NCBI RefSeq assembly: GCF_004353845.1
Contig: NZ_CP037864.1
Location: 3,658,001 to 3,722,000, forward strand
Direction: 5' to 3'
Length of the DNA: 64,000 bases
Origin: Citrobacter arsenatis
Lineage (GTDB): Bacteria > Pseudomonadota > Gammaproteobacteria > Enterobacterales > Enterobacteriaceae
Below are positions 41,025-51,982 of the stretch, piece after piece. The first letter of the stretch is position 1, and each line of letters begins with the position of its first letter. The notes under the pieces are model-generated. The model searched no databases. It worked only from the letters and a program-made list of their open reading frames with translations, and was not told where the DNA came from. The position numbers and the translations under genes are program-made.

Positions 41025-41121
41025 GAGATGTCCTTAATACTGAGTAATCGAAAATAACGTAGCGTACAGTACTGTTATAGCGAGACTGCGCAATCGATTA
41101 CCAATACCGTTTATCCCGACA

Positions 41122-41162
41122 ACCGATAGTAAATCGGTATCGATGATGTGCGCTAAATCGGT
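41122..41162 (-). promoter_or_regulatory. Candidate XapR operator upstream of xapA
   Basis: Inverted repeat ACCGAT-agtaa-ATCGGT (41122-41138), with AAATCGGT repeated directly 24 bp further (41155-41162). It lies about 100-140 bp before the xapA start, where a LysR-type activator site is expected. The remainder of the 323-bp gap 41025-41347 shows nothing else I can name. Confidence 0.45.
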
Positions 41163-41347
41163 TTGAATTCACATTATTTTTCTGCCAGAAGTGGCAGGGA
41201 GTAGCAAAACATCAGGAATCTGTCAGGGCTACAGCAGCAAGAATATGTCTGACTCACCACTAACAAACATGGGTTGATAATGATTCAGCGAAAGCAGGTA
41301 TAACTGCCTGCTTTCACTAATCAAAAACTAAGGCGGGGTATTGCTAT

Positions 41348-41617
41348 TTATTTTCTATAAAGCTCGCTGGTTACAACAGCCTGGGAACCATTACCGATAG
41401 AAGAGAAATTCTTAATCACAAAGAAATCCGCCCCTTCTTTATCTGCCAGTTTCGAAATCTTGTGCACGCATTCATTCACCGTATTTTCTGTTACCGTGAT
41501 GGATTTAACATGCTTTAAGCTTTCAGCTTCTTTCTGTGAGATTTCTGTGGCCGCAAAAACAGACAGGCTAAGAAAACATAAAGAAGTGGCTAATGATGTG
41601 GCTAATATTTTTTTCAT
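41348..41617 (-). CDS. Small periplasmic protein, DUF1471 (YhcN/BhsA)-like
   Basis: An 89-residue exported protein with signal peptide 'KKILATSLATSLCFLSLSVF' and a ~65-residue mature domain. The pattern 'VNECVHKISKLADKEGADFF' then 'SELYRK' resembles the DUF1471 fold (helix with AD..GA, closing beta strand with Y.K) found in many small stress-induced enterobacterial periplasmic proteins. The frame starts at 41629, but AGGATAGTT before the ATG at 41617 decides. A single cysteine in the mature part is unusual. It occupies the place of yfeN in K-12. Function unknown. Confidence 0.65.
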   Translation of the reverse strand: MKKILATSLATSLCFLSLSVFAATEISQKEAESLKHVKSITVTENTVNECVHKISKLADKEGADFFVIKNFSSIGNGSQAVVTSELYRK

Positions 41618-41801
41618 AACTATCCTCATAAACTAACACATTAATATTTGAGCGCTAAAATATACCCTTCACATAATATTGCAAATAAAAAATCACTTAT
41701 CGATAAAATAGACGAGTCGACAAATATTGAAGAGTAATGAACAGCACTCATTTGGTTTAATTGATTTATTATTGGGAGTTAAATACCCGTACAATAAATA
41801 C

Positions 41802-41845
41802 AGGAAAATAACACTAAATATCTACAAGGTACTTAGTGTTATTTG
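41802..41845 (-). terminator. Terminator after the DUF302 gene
   Basis: AATAACACTAA / TTAGTGTTATT with a 20-nt loop, starting at the DUF302 stop; on the minus strand a T-rich tail follows. Confidence 0.6.
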
Positions 41846-41848
41846 AAA

Positions 41849-42244
41849 TTAATTACCGGCTACTTCATTAAGAAGAGTTGCCAGGATGCTCACCGGAGCA
41901 ACGACATTTTGCGCAATACCATAATCAGAGATGAGGACACTGCTCGCATCCTGGTAATCTATCTGGGTAACTCCATTGTCATCTTGCCAGATAACAACAC
42001 GCAAGGGTAATTCTATTGCGGCATGGGGATTAGCCTGCATGGCGGGCGTTCCCCCCTTTGGGTTACCAAACAGAAATAACATCGTCGGCCGCAGAGCAAA
42101 ACCAACCTCCTTTGCCGCTTGCTGTTGATCAATTTGCGCAAAAATGCGGATATTTTTGGTATTCAGTAAACCGACAAGTCTATTTACAGTCGCGTCAAAA
42201 TCGAACTTACTGGGCAGCGTTTTTGTCCGTTCCGGCTTTCTCAT
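41849..42244 (-). CDS. DUF302 domain protein
   Basis: A 131-residue cytoplasmic-looking protein that is almost entirely a DUF302 domain: 'FDATVNRLVGLLNTKNIRIF', 'ALRPTMLFLFGNPKGGTPAM' and 'LPLRVVIWQDDNG'. No signal peptide is visible. The frame begins with a GTG at 42259; GAAGGAAAG before the ATG at 42244 makes the ATG the better start. It lies 78 bp after the beta-propeller gene on the same strand, separated by a terminator-like hairpin, so it may be expressed by read-through. Biochemical role unknown. Confidence 0.85.
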   Translation of the reverse strand: MRKPERTKTLPSKFDFDATVNRLVGLLNTKNIRIFAQIDQQQAAKEVGFALRPTMLFLFGNPKGGTPAMQANPHAAIELPLRVVIWQDDNGVTQIDYQDASSVLISDYGIAQNVVAPVSILATLLNEVAGN

Positions 42245-42274
42245 CTCTCTTTCCTTCACTTATCTGATATTCCT

Positions 42275-42304
42275 AAAAATACCCGCCATCTAATGACGGG
42301 TATT
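42275..42304 (-). terminator. Hairpin between the beta-propeller and DUF302 genes
   Basis: AATACCCG / CGGGTATT with an 11-nt loop; on the minus strand TTTTT follows. Partial terminator or attenuator inside a possible operon. Confidence 0.7.
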
Positions 42305-42321
42305 GATAAATGCTAGCACAG

Positions 42322-43413
42322 TTATTTAGGCGTCACTTCGACAGAGCCCCAGCTGATACCATTTGGGTTGTTGTCTACCGGAAGCGTGTTCACGACCTTA
42401 CGCTCATTAATGTCAATCATCGAAACAGAGTTAGCAAATGAATTAGTGACGTAAGCATATTTGCCATTTTTATCAACAACCACGCCATGGGCCCCATCGC
42501 CAGTGGTGATGGTTTTCGCTACCGTAAGGCTTGCGATATCAATCATGTTTATTGTGTTACCCGGCTTGCTCTTCGAGCCCTGATTGGTTACCAGCATGCT
42601 TTTACCATCCGGAGTGCCAAACAGCTGGATTGGTACGGTACCGACATTAATTTTCTTCACAACTTTACGCGTTGCTGTATCAATCACCGCTACAGCGTCT
42701 TCACCTGACAGGGAAACAAACACCAGTTTACCATCCGGTGAAAAACCTACCTGTGCTGGCATTTTACCTAACGGGATCTGTGAGACCTCTTTATTACTGG
42801 CTGTATCAACAACGGATACCGAGCCCCCTTTCATATTCGCGATATAAACTTCTTTACCGTCAGGACTCACTCTGAGGCCATGAGGGAATTTACCGACGTT
42901 AATTGTCGTTAAATTTTTCAAATGTTCTGCATCAATCACGCTGATGGTGTTATCTGCACTATTTGAGATATACGCCATTTTCCCATCAGGGGTGACGACA
43001 ACATGCGCAGGGTGCGCGCCAACCGGAATCTTTGAAATAACAGTGTCATTCTCAGCATTAATCACCCAAACCTCACCATGCTCCTTTTTACCTGCATGAG
43101 AATCTTTGCCCATGTCCATTTTCTCAGAATGGGTATCTTTACTCATATCCATATGTTCAGAGCCAGATGAATGAGTCCCATTAGCGCCGAGATTGGTTAC
43201 CCAAACTGTTTTATTATCTGGTGACACCTGAACGTTATGCGGCATTTTACCAACATGTACTTTATCTACAGTCTTTAAAGACGCAGCATCAAGTACATTA
43301 ACTGAATCCGCACCTTCGTTTGCCACATACACTCTGTCTGCTGCAAATGTATAACCAGACCATGCCAGCATACTAATTTGCATTGCAATTAAAATTTTAT
43401 TTTTGCTTATCAT
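42322..43413 (-). CDS. Secreted YVTN beta-propeller with Met/His-rich loop
   Basis: A 363-residue exported protein. The signal peptide has its cleavage near 'GYTFAADRVYV'. At least seven ~42-residue blades of the YVTN/cytochrome-D1 type follow, each with the pattern 'VYVANEGADSVNVLDAA', 'GKMPHNVQVSPDNKTVWVTN' or close variants, as in YncE. Between blades one and two, residues 81-114 form an inserted loop with five His (81, 87, 95, 106, 112) and four Met (88, 90, 99, 101), including 'EHMDMSKD' and 'EKMDMGKD', a composition found in Cu(I)/Ag(I) binding segments. The promoter upstream is of the CueR type. The ATG at 43413 is preferred over a TTG at 43443 because it begins a clean signal peptide. 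A copper-handling role is my inference. Confidence 0.85.
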   Translation of the reverse strand: MISKNKILIAMQISMLAWSGYTFAADRVYVANEGADSVNVLDAASLKTVDKVHVGKMPHNVQVSPDNKTVWVTNLGANGTHSSGSEHMDMSKDTHSEKMDMGKDSHAGKKEHGEVWVINAENDTVISKIPVGAHPAHVVVTPDGKMAYISNSADNTISVIDAEHLKNLTTINVGKFPHGLRVSPDGKEVYIANMKGGSVSVVDTASNKEVSQIPLGKMPAQVGFSPDGKLVFVSLSGEDAVAVIDTATRKVVKKINVGTVPIQLFGTPDGKSMLVTNQGSKSKPGNTINMIDIASLTVAKTITTGDGAHGVVVDKNGKYAYVTNSFANSVSMIDINERKVVNTLPVDNNPNGISWGSVEVTPK

Positions 43414-43483
43414 CGCCGCCAATACCCCATGAGTTAAAAACAATTACCGGATTAGTTTGAGCAGATAACTATTGCGGATTTTT

Positions 43484-43518
43484 AACGCGCTATTAATATT
43501 ACCCATAGCGAGCGCGTT
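43484..43518 (-). promoter_or_regulatory. Hairpin in the beta-propeller leader
   Basis: AACGCGCT / AGCGCGTT with a 19-nt loop in the ~200-nt leader between the CueR-type promoter and the propeller gene. No U-tract follows, so it is not an evident terminator; a possible ribosome or stability control. Confidence 0.4.
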
Positions 43519-43622
43519 AACCCTACCCATAATTAGTTACTGTGTAAGTTACTTAGTTACTTCATTAGTAAAACGCTATACATCATTGTATTAAATACTG
43601 CTATCCGTTCTTGCGTAAAAAG

Positions 43623-43653
43623 AGTATCAACCTTCCAGCAAGTGGAAGGTCAA
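43623..43653 (-). promoter_or_regulatory. CueR/GolS-type metal-responsive promoter
   Basis: A 21-bp inverted repeat (43630-43650; arms ACCTTCCA and TGGAAGGT) lies between -35 TTGACC (43648-43653) and -10 GATACT (43623-43628) on the minus strand, leaving a 19-bp spacer. The 19-bp spacer with a dyad operator is the hallmark of MerR-family activators, and this operator is nearly the same as the E. coli copA promoter of CueR as I remember it (arms ACCTTCC and GGAAGGT, with TTGCT in the middle). Transcription would run left into the Met/His-rich propeller gene. Confidence 0.85.
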
Positions 43654-43837
43654 GAAAAAAATAATAATTTAAAATAGCCTTAAAAATCCGCAAGCTGAGC
43701 AATTGCCTAAGAATATCGCGGGAGAATTTATAAATATAAAGAGGTAGTCCGGTGCCGGGTAAAAATATCAAAGTTAACGATCGGTTCATCGAGACTGAAA
43801 GCCAAACCTAACGACATGACAAACACCAGCCATATCG

Positions 43838-44764
43838 TTAAAGCTGGTACAAAGGGTCGCGAGCACGACCGGCGGTTAGTTCGCTAGCCTGCATGCGCAC
43901 CACGTCCCATAACGCCTGAGCGGCGGTCGATAAAGAACGATTTTTACGTCGCGCCAGCATCAGTTGCCGTTCCACAACCGGCGTCAGACGCTTCACCTGC
44001 AAATGGCTGCCCTGCGGTAAGGGGAGCGCCAGCGCCGGTAGTACGCTGATACCAATTCCGGCTTCAACCATCGGGAACAGCGTGGCCGGGTGACCAATCT
44101 CCTGAACAATATTGGCATCAATGGAAAAATGGGCGAGGGCCGCATCGATCAGCGGTCGGCTGCCGGAAGCGTAATCCTGCAGCACCAGGGGTTCATGATA
44201 GAGATCCTGCCAGTTTACCCATTCCCGCTGGGCTAACGGATGATCCTGCCGACATAACAGCAGGAAAGGTTCGGACAGCACGGCTTCACACTGCAGATCG
44301 GTCACAGCACCGGGATCAATCACAATGCCAAAATCGACTTCTCCCTGGCGAATGCTCTCCAGAACCCACTGCTGTGGCCGATCGTGCAGAACAAAATCGA
44401 TCGCCGGATAAAGCTGATTGCTCTTGGCAATACACTGGGGAATAAGATGAGCTGAGATAGTCTGGCTGGCAGCAACCCTGACTGTTCCGGTTAACTGCGT
44501 CCCCACCTGGCCTGCTTCGCGCAGCGTGCTGTGCAGTTCATCCAGAATACGTTCCAGACGCGCCGCCAACTGGTGCCCCGCTTCCGTCAACACCACTTCC
44601 CGCGTCGTTCTGTCCAACAGGCGTACACCCGTTTGTGCTTCAAGCTCTTTAACACTATGACTGACCGCCGACTGGCTTAAGCCAATGATATCCCCCGCCC
44701 GGCTAAAACTTTTAGCCTGAGCGACGGTAACAAAGATACGGAGCTGACGCAGAGAGTAATTCAT
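43838..44764 (-). CDS. yfeR: LysR-family regulator YfeR
   Basis: A 308-residue LysR-type regulator. The HTH is in '[20 protein letters not shown]' followed by '[20 protein letters not shown]'. The effector-binding domain is of the CysB/CbbR fold ('[18 protein letters not shown]'). In Salmonella YfeR is reported to respond to osmolarity and to regulate the divergent yfeH. The 89-bp gap to yfeH must contain the site. Confidence 0.92.
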   Translation of the reverse strand: MNYSLRQLRIFVTVAQAKSFSRAGDIIGLSQSAVSHSVKELEAQTGVRLLDRTTREVVLTEAGHQLAARLERILDELHSTLREAGQVGTQLTGTVRVAASQTISAHLIPQCIAKSNQLYPAIDFVLHDRPQQWVLESIRQGEVDFGIVIDPGAVTDLQCEAVLSEPFLLLCRQDHPLAQREWVNWQDLYHEPLVLQDYASGSRPLIDAALAHFSIDANIVQEIGHPATLFPMVEAGIGISVLPALALPLPQGSHLQVKRLTPVVERQLMLARRKNRSLSTAAQALWDVVRMQASELTAGRARDPLYQL

Positions 44765-44853
44765 CTATTCAATTCATATATGGATGCAATAAATCAATTT
44801 TATTTCTCAAACGGAAAAACGCAAAATGTTCCTACCGAATTTCAGGAGCTTTT

Positions 44854-45848
44854 ATGAAACTTTTTCGTATCCTTGATCCCTTCACGATAACGCTGATTAC
44901 GGTTGTTTTACTGGCGTCCTTTTTCCCGGCCGAGGGTGGCTTTGTGCCTTTCTTTGAAGGCTTAACCACCGCCGCCATCGCCCTGCTGTTTTTTATGCAC
45001 GGGGCGAAGCTGTCGCGTGAGGCCATTATTGCCGGCGGTAGCCACTGGCGTTTGCATCTGTGGGTAATGTGCAGCACGTTTGTTGTCTTCCCGGTTCTGG
45101 GCGTTCTGTTCGCCTGGTGGGCGCCGATCAACGTTGACCCGATGCTGTACACCGGTTTCTTGTACCTGTGTATTTTGCCTGCCACGGTGCAGTCGGCCAT
45201 TGCCTTTACGTCGCTGGCGGGAGGTAACGTTGCCGCCGCCGTTTGTTCCGCTTCAGCCTCCAGCCTGCTAGGTATTTTTCTTTCGCCGTTGCTGGTCGGG
45301 CTGGTGATGAATATGCACGGCGCAGAAGGCAGTCTGGAGCAGGTAGGAAAAATCATGCTGCAGTTGCTGCTGCCGTTTGTATTGGGGCACCTTTCACGTC
45401 CGTGGATTGGAAACTGGGTTTCACGACATAAAAAATGGATCGCGAAAACGGATCAATCCTCTATTTTGCTGGTGGTGTACTCCGCCTTCAGTGAAGCCGT
45501 TGTTAACGGCATCTGGCACAAAGTAGGAGTGGGTTCACTGCTGTTTATCGTAGTGGTCAGCATCATACTGCTGGCAATCGTAATTGGCATAAACGTCTTT
45601 GTTGCGCGTAAATGCGGCTTCAACAAGGCCGATGAAATCACCATTGTGTTCTGCGGTTCGAAAAAGAGCCTGGCAAACGGGATCCCAATGGCAAATATTT
45701 TGTTCCCGACTTCGGTGATTGGGATGATGGTACTGCCGTTGATGATCTTCCATCAAATACAGCTGATGGTGTGCGCCGTGCTGGCGCGTCGCTACAAGCA
45801 GCAGACGGACGCCTTGCAGGCGCAGCAAAAAAGCCGCGCCGCGAAGGC

Positions 45849-45852
<4 letters not shown>
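44854..45852 (+). CDS. yfeH: Bile acid:Na+ symporter family protein YfeH
   Basis: A 332-residue inner-membrane protein of the BASS/SBF family with about ten hydrophobic segments ('LTTAAIALLFFMHGAKLSRE', 'LCILPATVQSAIAFTSLAGG', 'VFCGSKKSLANGIPMANILF'). The two crossing-helix motifs of the family are preserved. The substrate is unknown. It is divergent from yfeR and its stop overlaps the convergent ypeB by four bases. Confidence 0.93.
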
Positions 45853-48093
<2,241 letters not shown>

Positions 48094-48101
48094 TCAATGA
48101 T

Positions 48102-48127
48102 AAAAAACCCCCGACAGGCGGGGGTTT
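48102..48127 (-). terminator. Terminator between zipA and ligA
   Basis: AAACCCCCGCC-TG-TCGGGGGTTTTTT on the minus strand, 28 bases past the zipA stop. Confidence 0.88.
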
Positions 48128-48155
48128 AGCAAGGAGATGTCACGCCAGAGGAAAA

Positions 48156-49169
48156 TCAGGCGCGAGATTCTTTAACTTCGCGGATGCGGTCCTGATACTC
48201 GCGCAGTTTCTGCGGCGTCATCATGCGACGTTGATCGTCGAGCACCACACCACCCACTTCATCGGCAATGTGCTGTGCGGACTGCAGCATCAGCTTAAAG
48301 TTTTGCAGCTCGTCCCCGTAGGACGGAACCTGCATAAAAATAGTCACGCCTGGGGTGCTGAAGTCACCCGTCATTTCTGGGTCAAACGTCCCCGGGTTAA
48401 CCATATTGGCAAGGCTGAACAGCGACGGACCGCTGCCATCCGGGCTCAAATGACGATGGAAAATATTCATATCGCCAAATTTGAATCCGGCCTGCTGAAT
48501 GCTGTTGAGCAGCACCTCACCGTTGAGCTCGCTACCATGATGAGCCGCAACGTTCATAATGATGACCGCTTCTTTACGCTGCGGTTTTTCAGCGACAGGC
48601 GCTTCTTCAACTACCGGCTCAGGCTGCGCTTGATGTTCAACGACCGGCTCTGCTGGCTGGAAGGTCTGCGGTGCAGGTTGCGGAGCTTGCTGCACGGGTT
48701 GCTGAACCTGTTGGGCAACGGGCTGATGCTGCATCGGCTGCTGCACAGGTTGCTGCTGAACAGGCTGAGGTTGCACCGGCTGCTGCTGTTGTACAGGCTG
48801 CTGCGGCTGCTGAACATGCGGCGGCGGTACCGGCGCTTGTGCAGGCTGCTGCGCGGGTTGACGCGGCTGAGCAGACGCATAAGGCGGCTGGTACTGGTGT
48901 TGCGGCGACTGAGGAGGAACACCATGTTCCTGCGCGTTACCGGGAGCATGATTCACACGATGAACGCGAACTTCGCCCACGCCTTCGTCTTCCTCGGCGT
49001 TGTCGTCGAACGAATCCTCGTCTTCACGTTTAGACTTCATGCGTTTTAGTGGGCGATCGCGGAATATAGAAGACCGCTCTTTACGGCTAGTCCAAAAACC
49101 ATGTACCAGTAAAGCGATTATGGCGATCGCGCCAACAATGATTAATATCAGACGCAAATCCTGCATCAT
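48156..49169 (-). CDS. zipA: Cell division protein ZipA
   Basis: A 337-residue bitopic inner-membrane protein that tethers FtsZ to the membrane. The N-terminal anchor is in '[20 protein letters not shown]'; a charged stretch and a Pro/Gln-rich linker (about 85-190, dense in QQP/QPVQ) follow; the C-terminal FtsZ-binding domain begins '[20 protein letters not shown]'. The frame reaches 49220, but 'MMQDLRLIL' from 49169 is the E. coli N-terminus. The linker is slightly longer than in K-12. Confidence 0.95.
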   Translation of the reverse strand: MMQDLRLILIIVGAIAIIALLVHGFWTSRKERSSIFRDRPLKRMKSKREDEDSFDDNAEEDEGVGEVRVHRVNHAPGNAQEHGVPPQSPQHQYQPPYASAQPRQPAQQPAQAPVPPPHVQQPQQPVQQQQPVQPQPVQQQPVQQPMQHQPVAQQVQQPVQQAPQPAPQTFQPAEPVVEHQAQPEPVVEEAPVAEKPQRKEAVIIMNVAAHHGSELNGEVLLNSIQQAGFKFGDMNIFHRHLSPDGSGPSLFSLANMVNPGTFDPEMTGDFSTPGVTIFMQVPSYGDELQNFKLMLQSAQHIADEVGGVVLDDQRRMMTPQKLREYQDRIREVKESRA

Positions 49170-49399
49170 TATATTCTCTGTTGTTCTAACACCTTGCCAC
49201 CACGGCAAACATTTACTCACTAAGAGTATTTGTCGATTACGCCAAGTGCAAGTGTACTCTTGGCTTTCACAGCATAAAGATGAACAAAATTGTGCTTTTT
49301 GCTGTTTTTTCGAACATTTCCGAACAGCTTAACGCCCAACAACCCGGTAAGATACGCAAAGTTTACCAGAGCTTATATAACAAGGAGTATGTCCTGACC

Positions 49400-50161
49400 A
49401 TGGTTTCATCATCTGCAGTTGTACCTCGCAGCGGCCTTTATTACTTTTCCCAGGGATGGAAGCTCATCACTCAACCGGGCATCCGTCGTTTTGTTATTCT
49501 GCCTTTACTGGTGAATATCCTGCTGATGGGCGGCGCATTCTGGTGGTTATTTTCGCAACTCGATAGCTGGATCCCCGCGCTGATGAGTCACGTCCCTGAC
49601 TGGCTTCAGTGGCTCAGCTATTTATTGTGGCCGATTGTGACTGTCTCCGTGCTGTTGGTGTTCGGCTACCTGTTCTCCACTATCGCCAACTGGATTGCCG
49701 CGCCATTTAACGGTCTGCTGGCTGAACAGCTGGAAGCGCGCTTAACCGGCGCTACGCCGCCTGACACCGGCGTTCTCGGCATCATGAAAGACGTTCCGCG
49801 CATTATGAAACGTGAATGGCAAAAGCTGGCGTGGTATCTCCCGCGCGCCTTCGTGTTGCTGATCCTCTATTTTATTCCGGGTATTGGGCAGACCGTCGCC
49901 CCGGTGCTGTGGTTCCTGTTCAGCGCGTGGATGCTGGCCATTCAGTACTGCGATTATCCGTTTGATAACCACAAGGTGCCTTTTAAGGAGATGCGCGTTG
50001 CGCTGCGCACACGTAAGGTAACCAATATGCAGTTTGGCGCGTTGACCAGCCTGTTCACCATGATTCCGCTGCTCAATCTGTTCATCATGCCGGTCGCGGT
50101 TTGTGGTGCTACGGCGATGTGGGTAGACTGCTATCGTGCTAAGCACGCGTTATGGAAGTAA
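49400..50161 (+). CDS. cysZ: Sulfate transport protein CysZ
   Basis: A 253-residue inner-membrane protein that mediates sulfate entry for cysteine synthesis. Four membrane segments ('[20 protein letters not shown]', '[18 protein letters not shown]' among them) and the family motif '[16 protein letters not shown]' are clear. The frame extends to 49280, but the ATG at 49400 gives the E. coli N-terminus. AAGGAG (49382-49387) is 12 nt away, and a three-codon frame ATG-TCC-TGA (49389-49397) lies between it and the start; translation may be coupled to it. It is divergent from zipA and upstream of cysK. Confidence 0.93.
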   Translation: MVSSSAVVPRSGLYYFSQGWKLITQPGIRRFVILPLLVNILLMGGAFWWLFSQLDSWIPALMSHVPDWLQWLSYLLWPIVTVSVLLVFGYLFSTIANWIAAPFNGLLAEQLEARLTGATPPDTGVLGIMKDVPRIMKREWQKLAWYLPRAFVLLILYFIPGIGQTVAPVLWFLFSAWMLAIQYCDYPFDNHKVPFKEMRVALRTRKVTNMQFGALTSLFTMIPLLNLFIMPVAVCGATAMWVDCYRAKHALWK

Positions 50162-50324
50162 TGCAAAATTGTGTAAACGCGGGCTGGCTTATGCCCGTGC
50201 TTATTCCATACTGCTACGCATTATTTCTCATCAGCATATAGATATGCGAATTCCTTACTTCCCCATACTTTCTCAACAGGTATGCTGAAGCGGTATCCCA
50301 ATTTCATACAGTTAAGGACAGGCC

Positions 50325-51296
50325 ATGAGTAAGATTTTTGAAGATAACTCGCTGACTATCGGTCATACGCCGCTGGTTCGACTGAACCGTATCGGTAACG
50401 GACGCATTCTGGCGAAGGTAGAATCACGCAACCCGAGCTTCAGCGTCAAATGCCGTATCGGTGCCAATATGATTTGGGATGCCGAAAAACGTGGTGTGCT
50501 GAAACCGGGCGTTGAGCTGGTAGAACCGACCAGCGGTAACACCGGTATTGCACTGGCCTACGTCGCCGCCGCTCGCGGTTACAAACTGACTCTGACCATG
50601 CCGGAAACCATGAGCATTGAGCGCCGCAAACTCTTAAAAGCACTGGGCGCAAACCTGGTGCTGACCGAAGGCGCAAAAGGTATGAAGGGCGCAATTCAGA
50701 AAGCGGAAGAAATCGTTGCCAGCGATCCGGAAAAATTCTTGTTGCTGCAACAGTTCAGCAACCCGGCGAACCCGGAAATCCACGAAAAAACCACCGGCCC
50801 GGAAATCTGGGAAGATACCGATGGCCAGGTTGATGTCTTTATTTCCGGCGTAGGTACCGGCGGTACCCTGACTGGTGTGACCCGTTACATTAAAGGCACC
50901 AAAGGCAAAACCGACCTGATCACCGTTGCGGTTGAACCTACCGACTCCCCTGTTATCGCTCAGGCCCTGGCGGGTGAAGAACTCAAACCAGGCCCGCATA
51001 AAATTCAGGGTATCGGCGCAGGCTTCATTCCGGGCAACCTTGATCTGAAGCTTATCGATAAAGTCGTTGCCATCACCAATGATGAAGCTATTTCTACTGC
51101 TCGTCGCCTGATGGAAGAAGAAGGTATTCTAGCGGGGATCTCTTCCGGCGCTGCGGTTGCTGCTGCGCTTAAGCTGCAGGAAGATGAAACCTTTACCAAT
51201 AAGAATATTGTGGTTATCCTACCGTCATCGGGTGAGCGTTATCTGAGCACTGCACTGTTTGCCGATCTCTTCACAGAGAAAGAACTGCAACAGTAA
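50325..51296 (+). CDS. cysK: O-acetylserine sulfhydrylase A CysK
   Basis: A 323-residue PLP enzyme (fold type II) that makes L-cysteine from O-acetylserine and sulfide. The PLP lysine is K42 in '[13 protein letters not shown]'; the substrate loop is '[16 protein letters not shown]' and the phosphate loop '[16 protein letters not shown]'. The C-terminal isoleucine-rich peptide site for CysE is expected. A CysB-activated promoter should lie in 50162-50324. A strong terminator follows. Confidence 0.97.
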   Translation: MSKIFEDNSLTIGHTPLVRLNRIGNGRILAKVESRNPSFSVKCRIGANMIWDAEKRGVLKPGVELVEPTSGNTGIALAYVAAARGYKLTLTMPETMSIERRKLLKALGANLVLTEGAKGMKGAIQKAEEIVASDPEKFLLLQQFSNPANPEIHEKTTGPEIWEDTDGQVDVFISGVGTGGTLTGVTRYIKGTKGKTDLITVAVEPTDSPVIAQALAGEELKPGPHKIQGIGAGFIPGNLDLKLIDKVVAITNDEAISTARRLMEEEGILAGISSGAAVAAALKLQEDETFTNKNIVVILPSSGERYLSTALFADLFTEKELQQ

Positions 51297-51318
51297 TGCC
51301 AGCATGTTAAAAACGCGT

Positions 51319-51346
51319 AAAAAAGCACCCTTTTGGGTGCTTTTTT
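51319..51346 (+). terminator. Terminator of cysK
   Basis: AAAAAAGCACCC-TTTT-GGGTGCTTTTTT, a perfect stem with a U-tract. Confidence 0.93.
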
Positions 51347-51679
51347 GTGGCCTGCTTCAAAGTTTCAACTCGCCTGGCATTGATTCAACCCGCCGGAACT
51401 GGTATTTAACCAAACTAATTATTTTGATGCGCGAAATTAATCGTTACAGGAAAAGCGCTAGCTGAATCGATTTTATGATTTGGTTCAACTCTTCCTTTCG
51501 CGGCATAATGTTTAATGACGAACGAAACGTCAGCGGCAAGAAGTTGCCAGCAACGGATTGCACCGAACTCCTTTTGTGTCGCGTCCAGTTTACGCCGATG
51601 CTAACAATACAGGCTAAAGTTGAGCCGCCAGGCTAGACTTTAGTTCCACAACACTAAACCTATAAGTTGGGGAAATATA
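51347..51679 (+). promoter_or_regulatory. ptsH-ptsI-crr promoter region
   Basis: 333 bp that follow the E. coli ptsH upstream region closely, as I recall it. A -10-like CATAAT is at 51504-51509 (the P0 area), and TAGACTTTAGTT at 51631-51642 falls in the P1 area close to the gene. In E. coli CRP and Mlc act here. GGGGAAATATA precedes the ptsH ATG. I cannot fix the CRP sites from the sequence alone. Confidence 0.6.
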
Positions 51680-51937
51680 ATGTTCCAGCAAGAAGTTACC
51701 ATTACCGCTCCGAACGGTCTGCATACTCGCCCTGCTGCTCAGTTTGTTAAAGAAGCAAAAGGCTTTACTTCTGATATTACTGTGACTTCCAACGGCAAAA
51801 GCGCTAGCGCCAAAAGCCTGTTTAAACTGCAGACTCTGGGCCTGACTCAGGGTACCGTTGTCACCCTGTCCGCAGAAGGTGAAGACGAGCAGAAAGCAGT
51901 TGAGCATCTGGTTAAACTGATGGCTGAACTCGAGTAA
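51680..51937 (+). CDS. ptsH: PTS phosphocarrier HPr
   Basis: The 85-residue histidine phosphocarrier of the general PTS. H15 lies in '[14 protein letters not shown]' and the regulatory-serine region is '[15 protein letters not shown]'. It accepts phosphate from EI and passes it to the sugar-specific IIA domains. First gene of ptsH-ptsI-crr, 45 bp before ptsI. Confidence 0.98.
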   Translation: MFQQEVTITAPNGLHTRPAAQFVKEAKGFTSDITVTSNGKSASAKSLFKLQTLGLTQGTVVTLSAEGEDEQKAVEHLVKLMAELE

Positions 51938-51982
51938 GTTCAACGAGTTCTTTTAAATATCAGTCACAAGTAAGGTAGGGTT

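Noticed and set aside
43601..43789. 62-codon frame on the minus strand
   Set aside because: It overlaps the CueR-type promoter, starts without a ribosome site and has no recognisable features.
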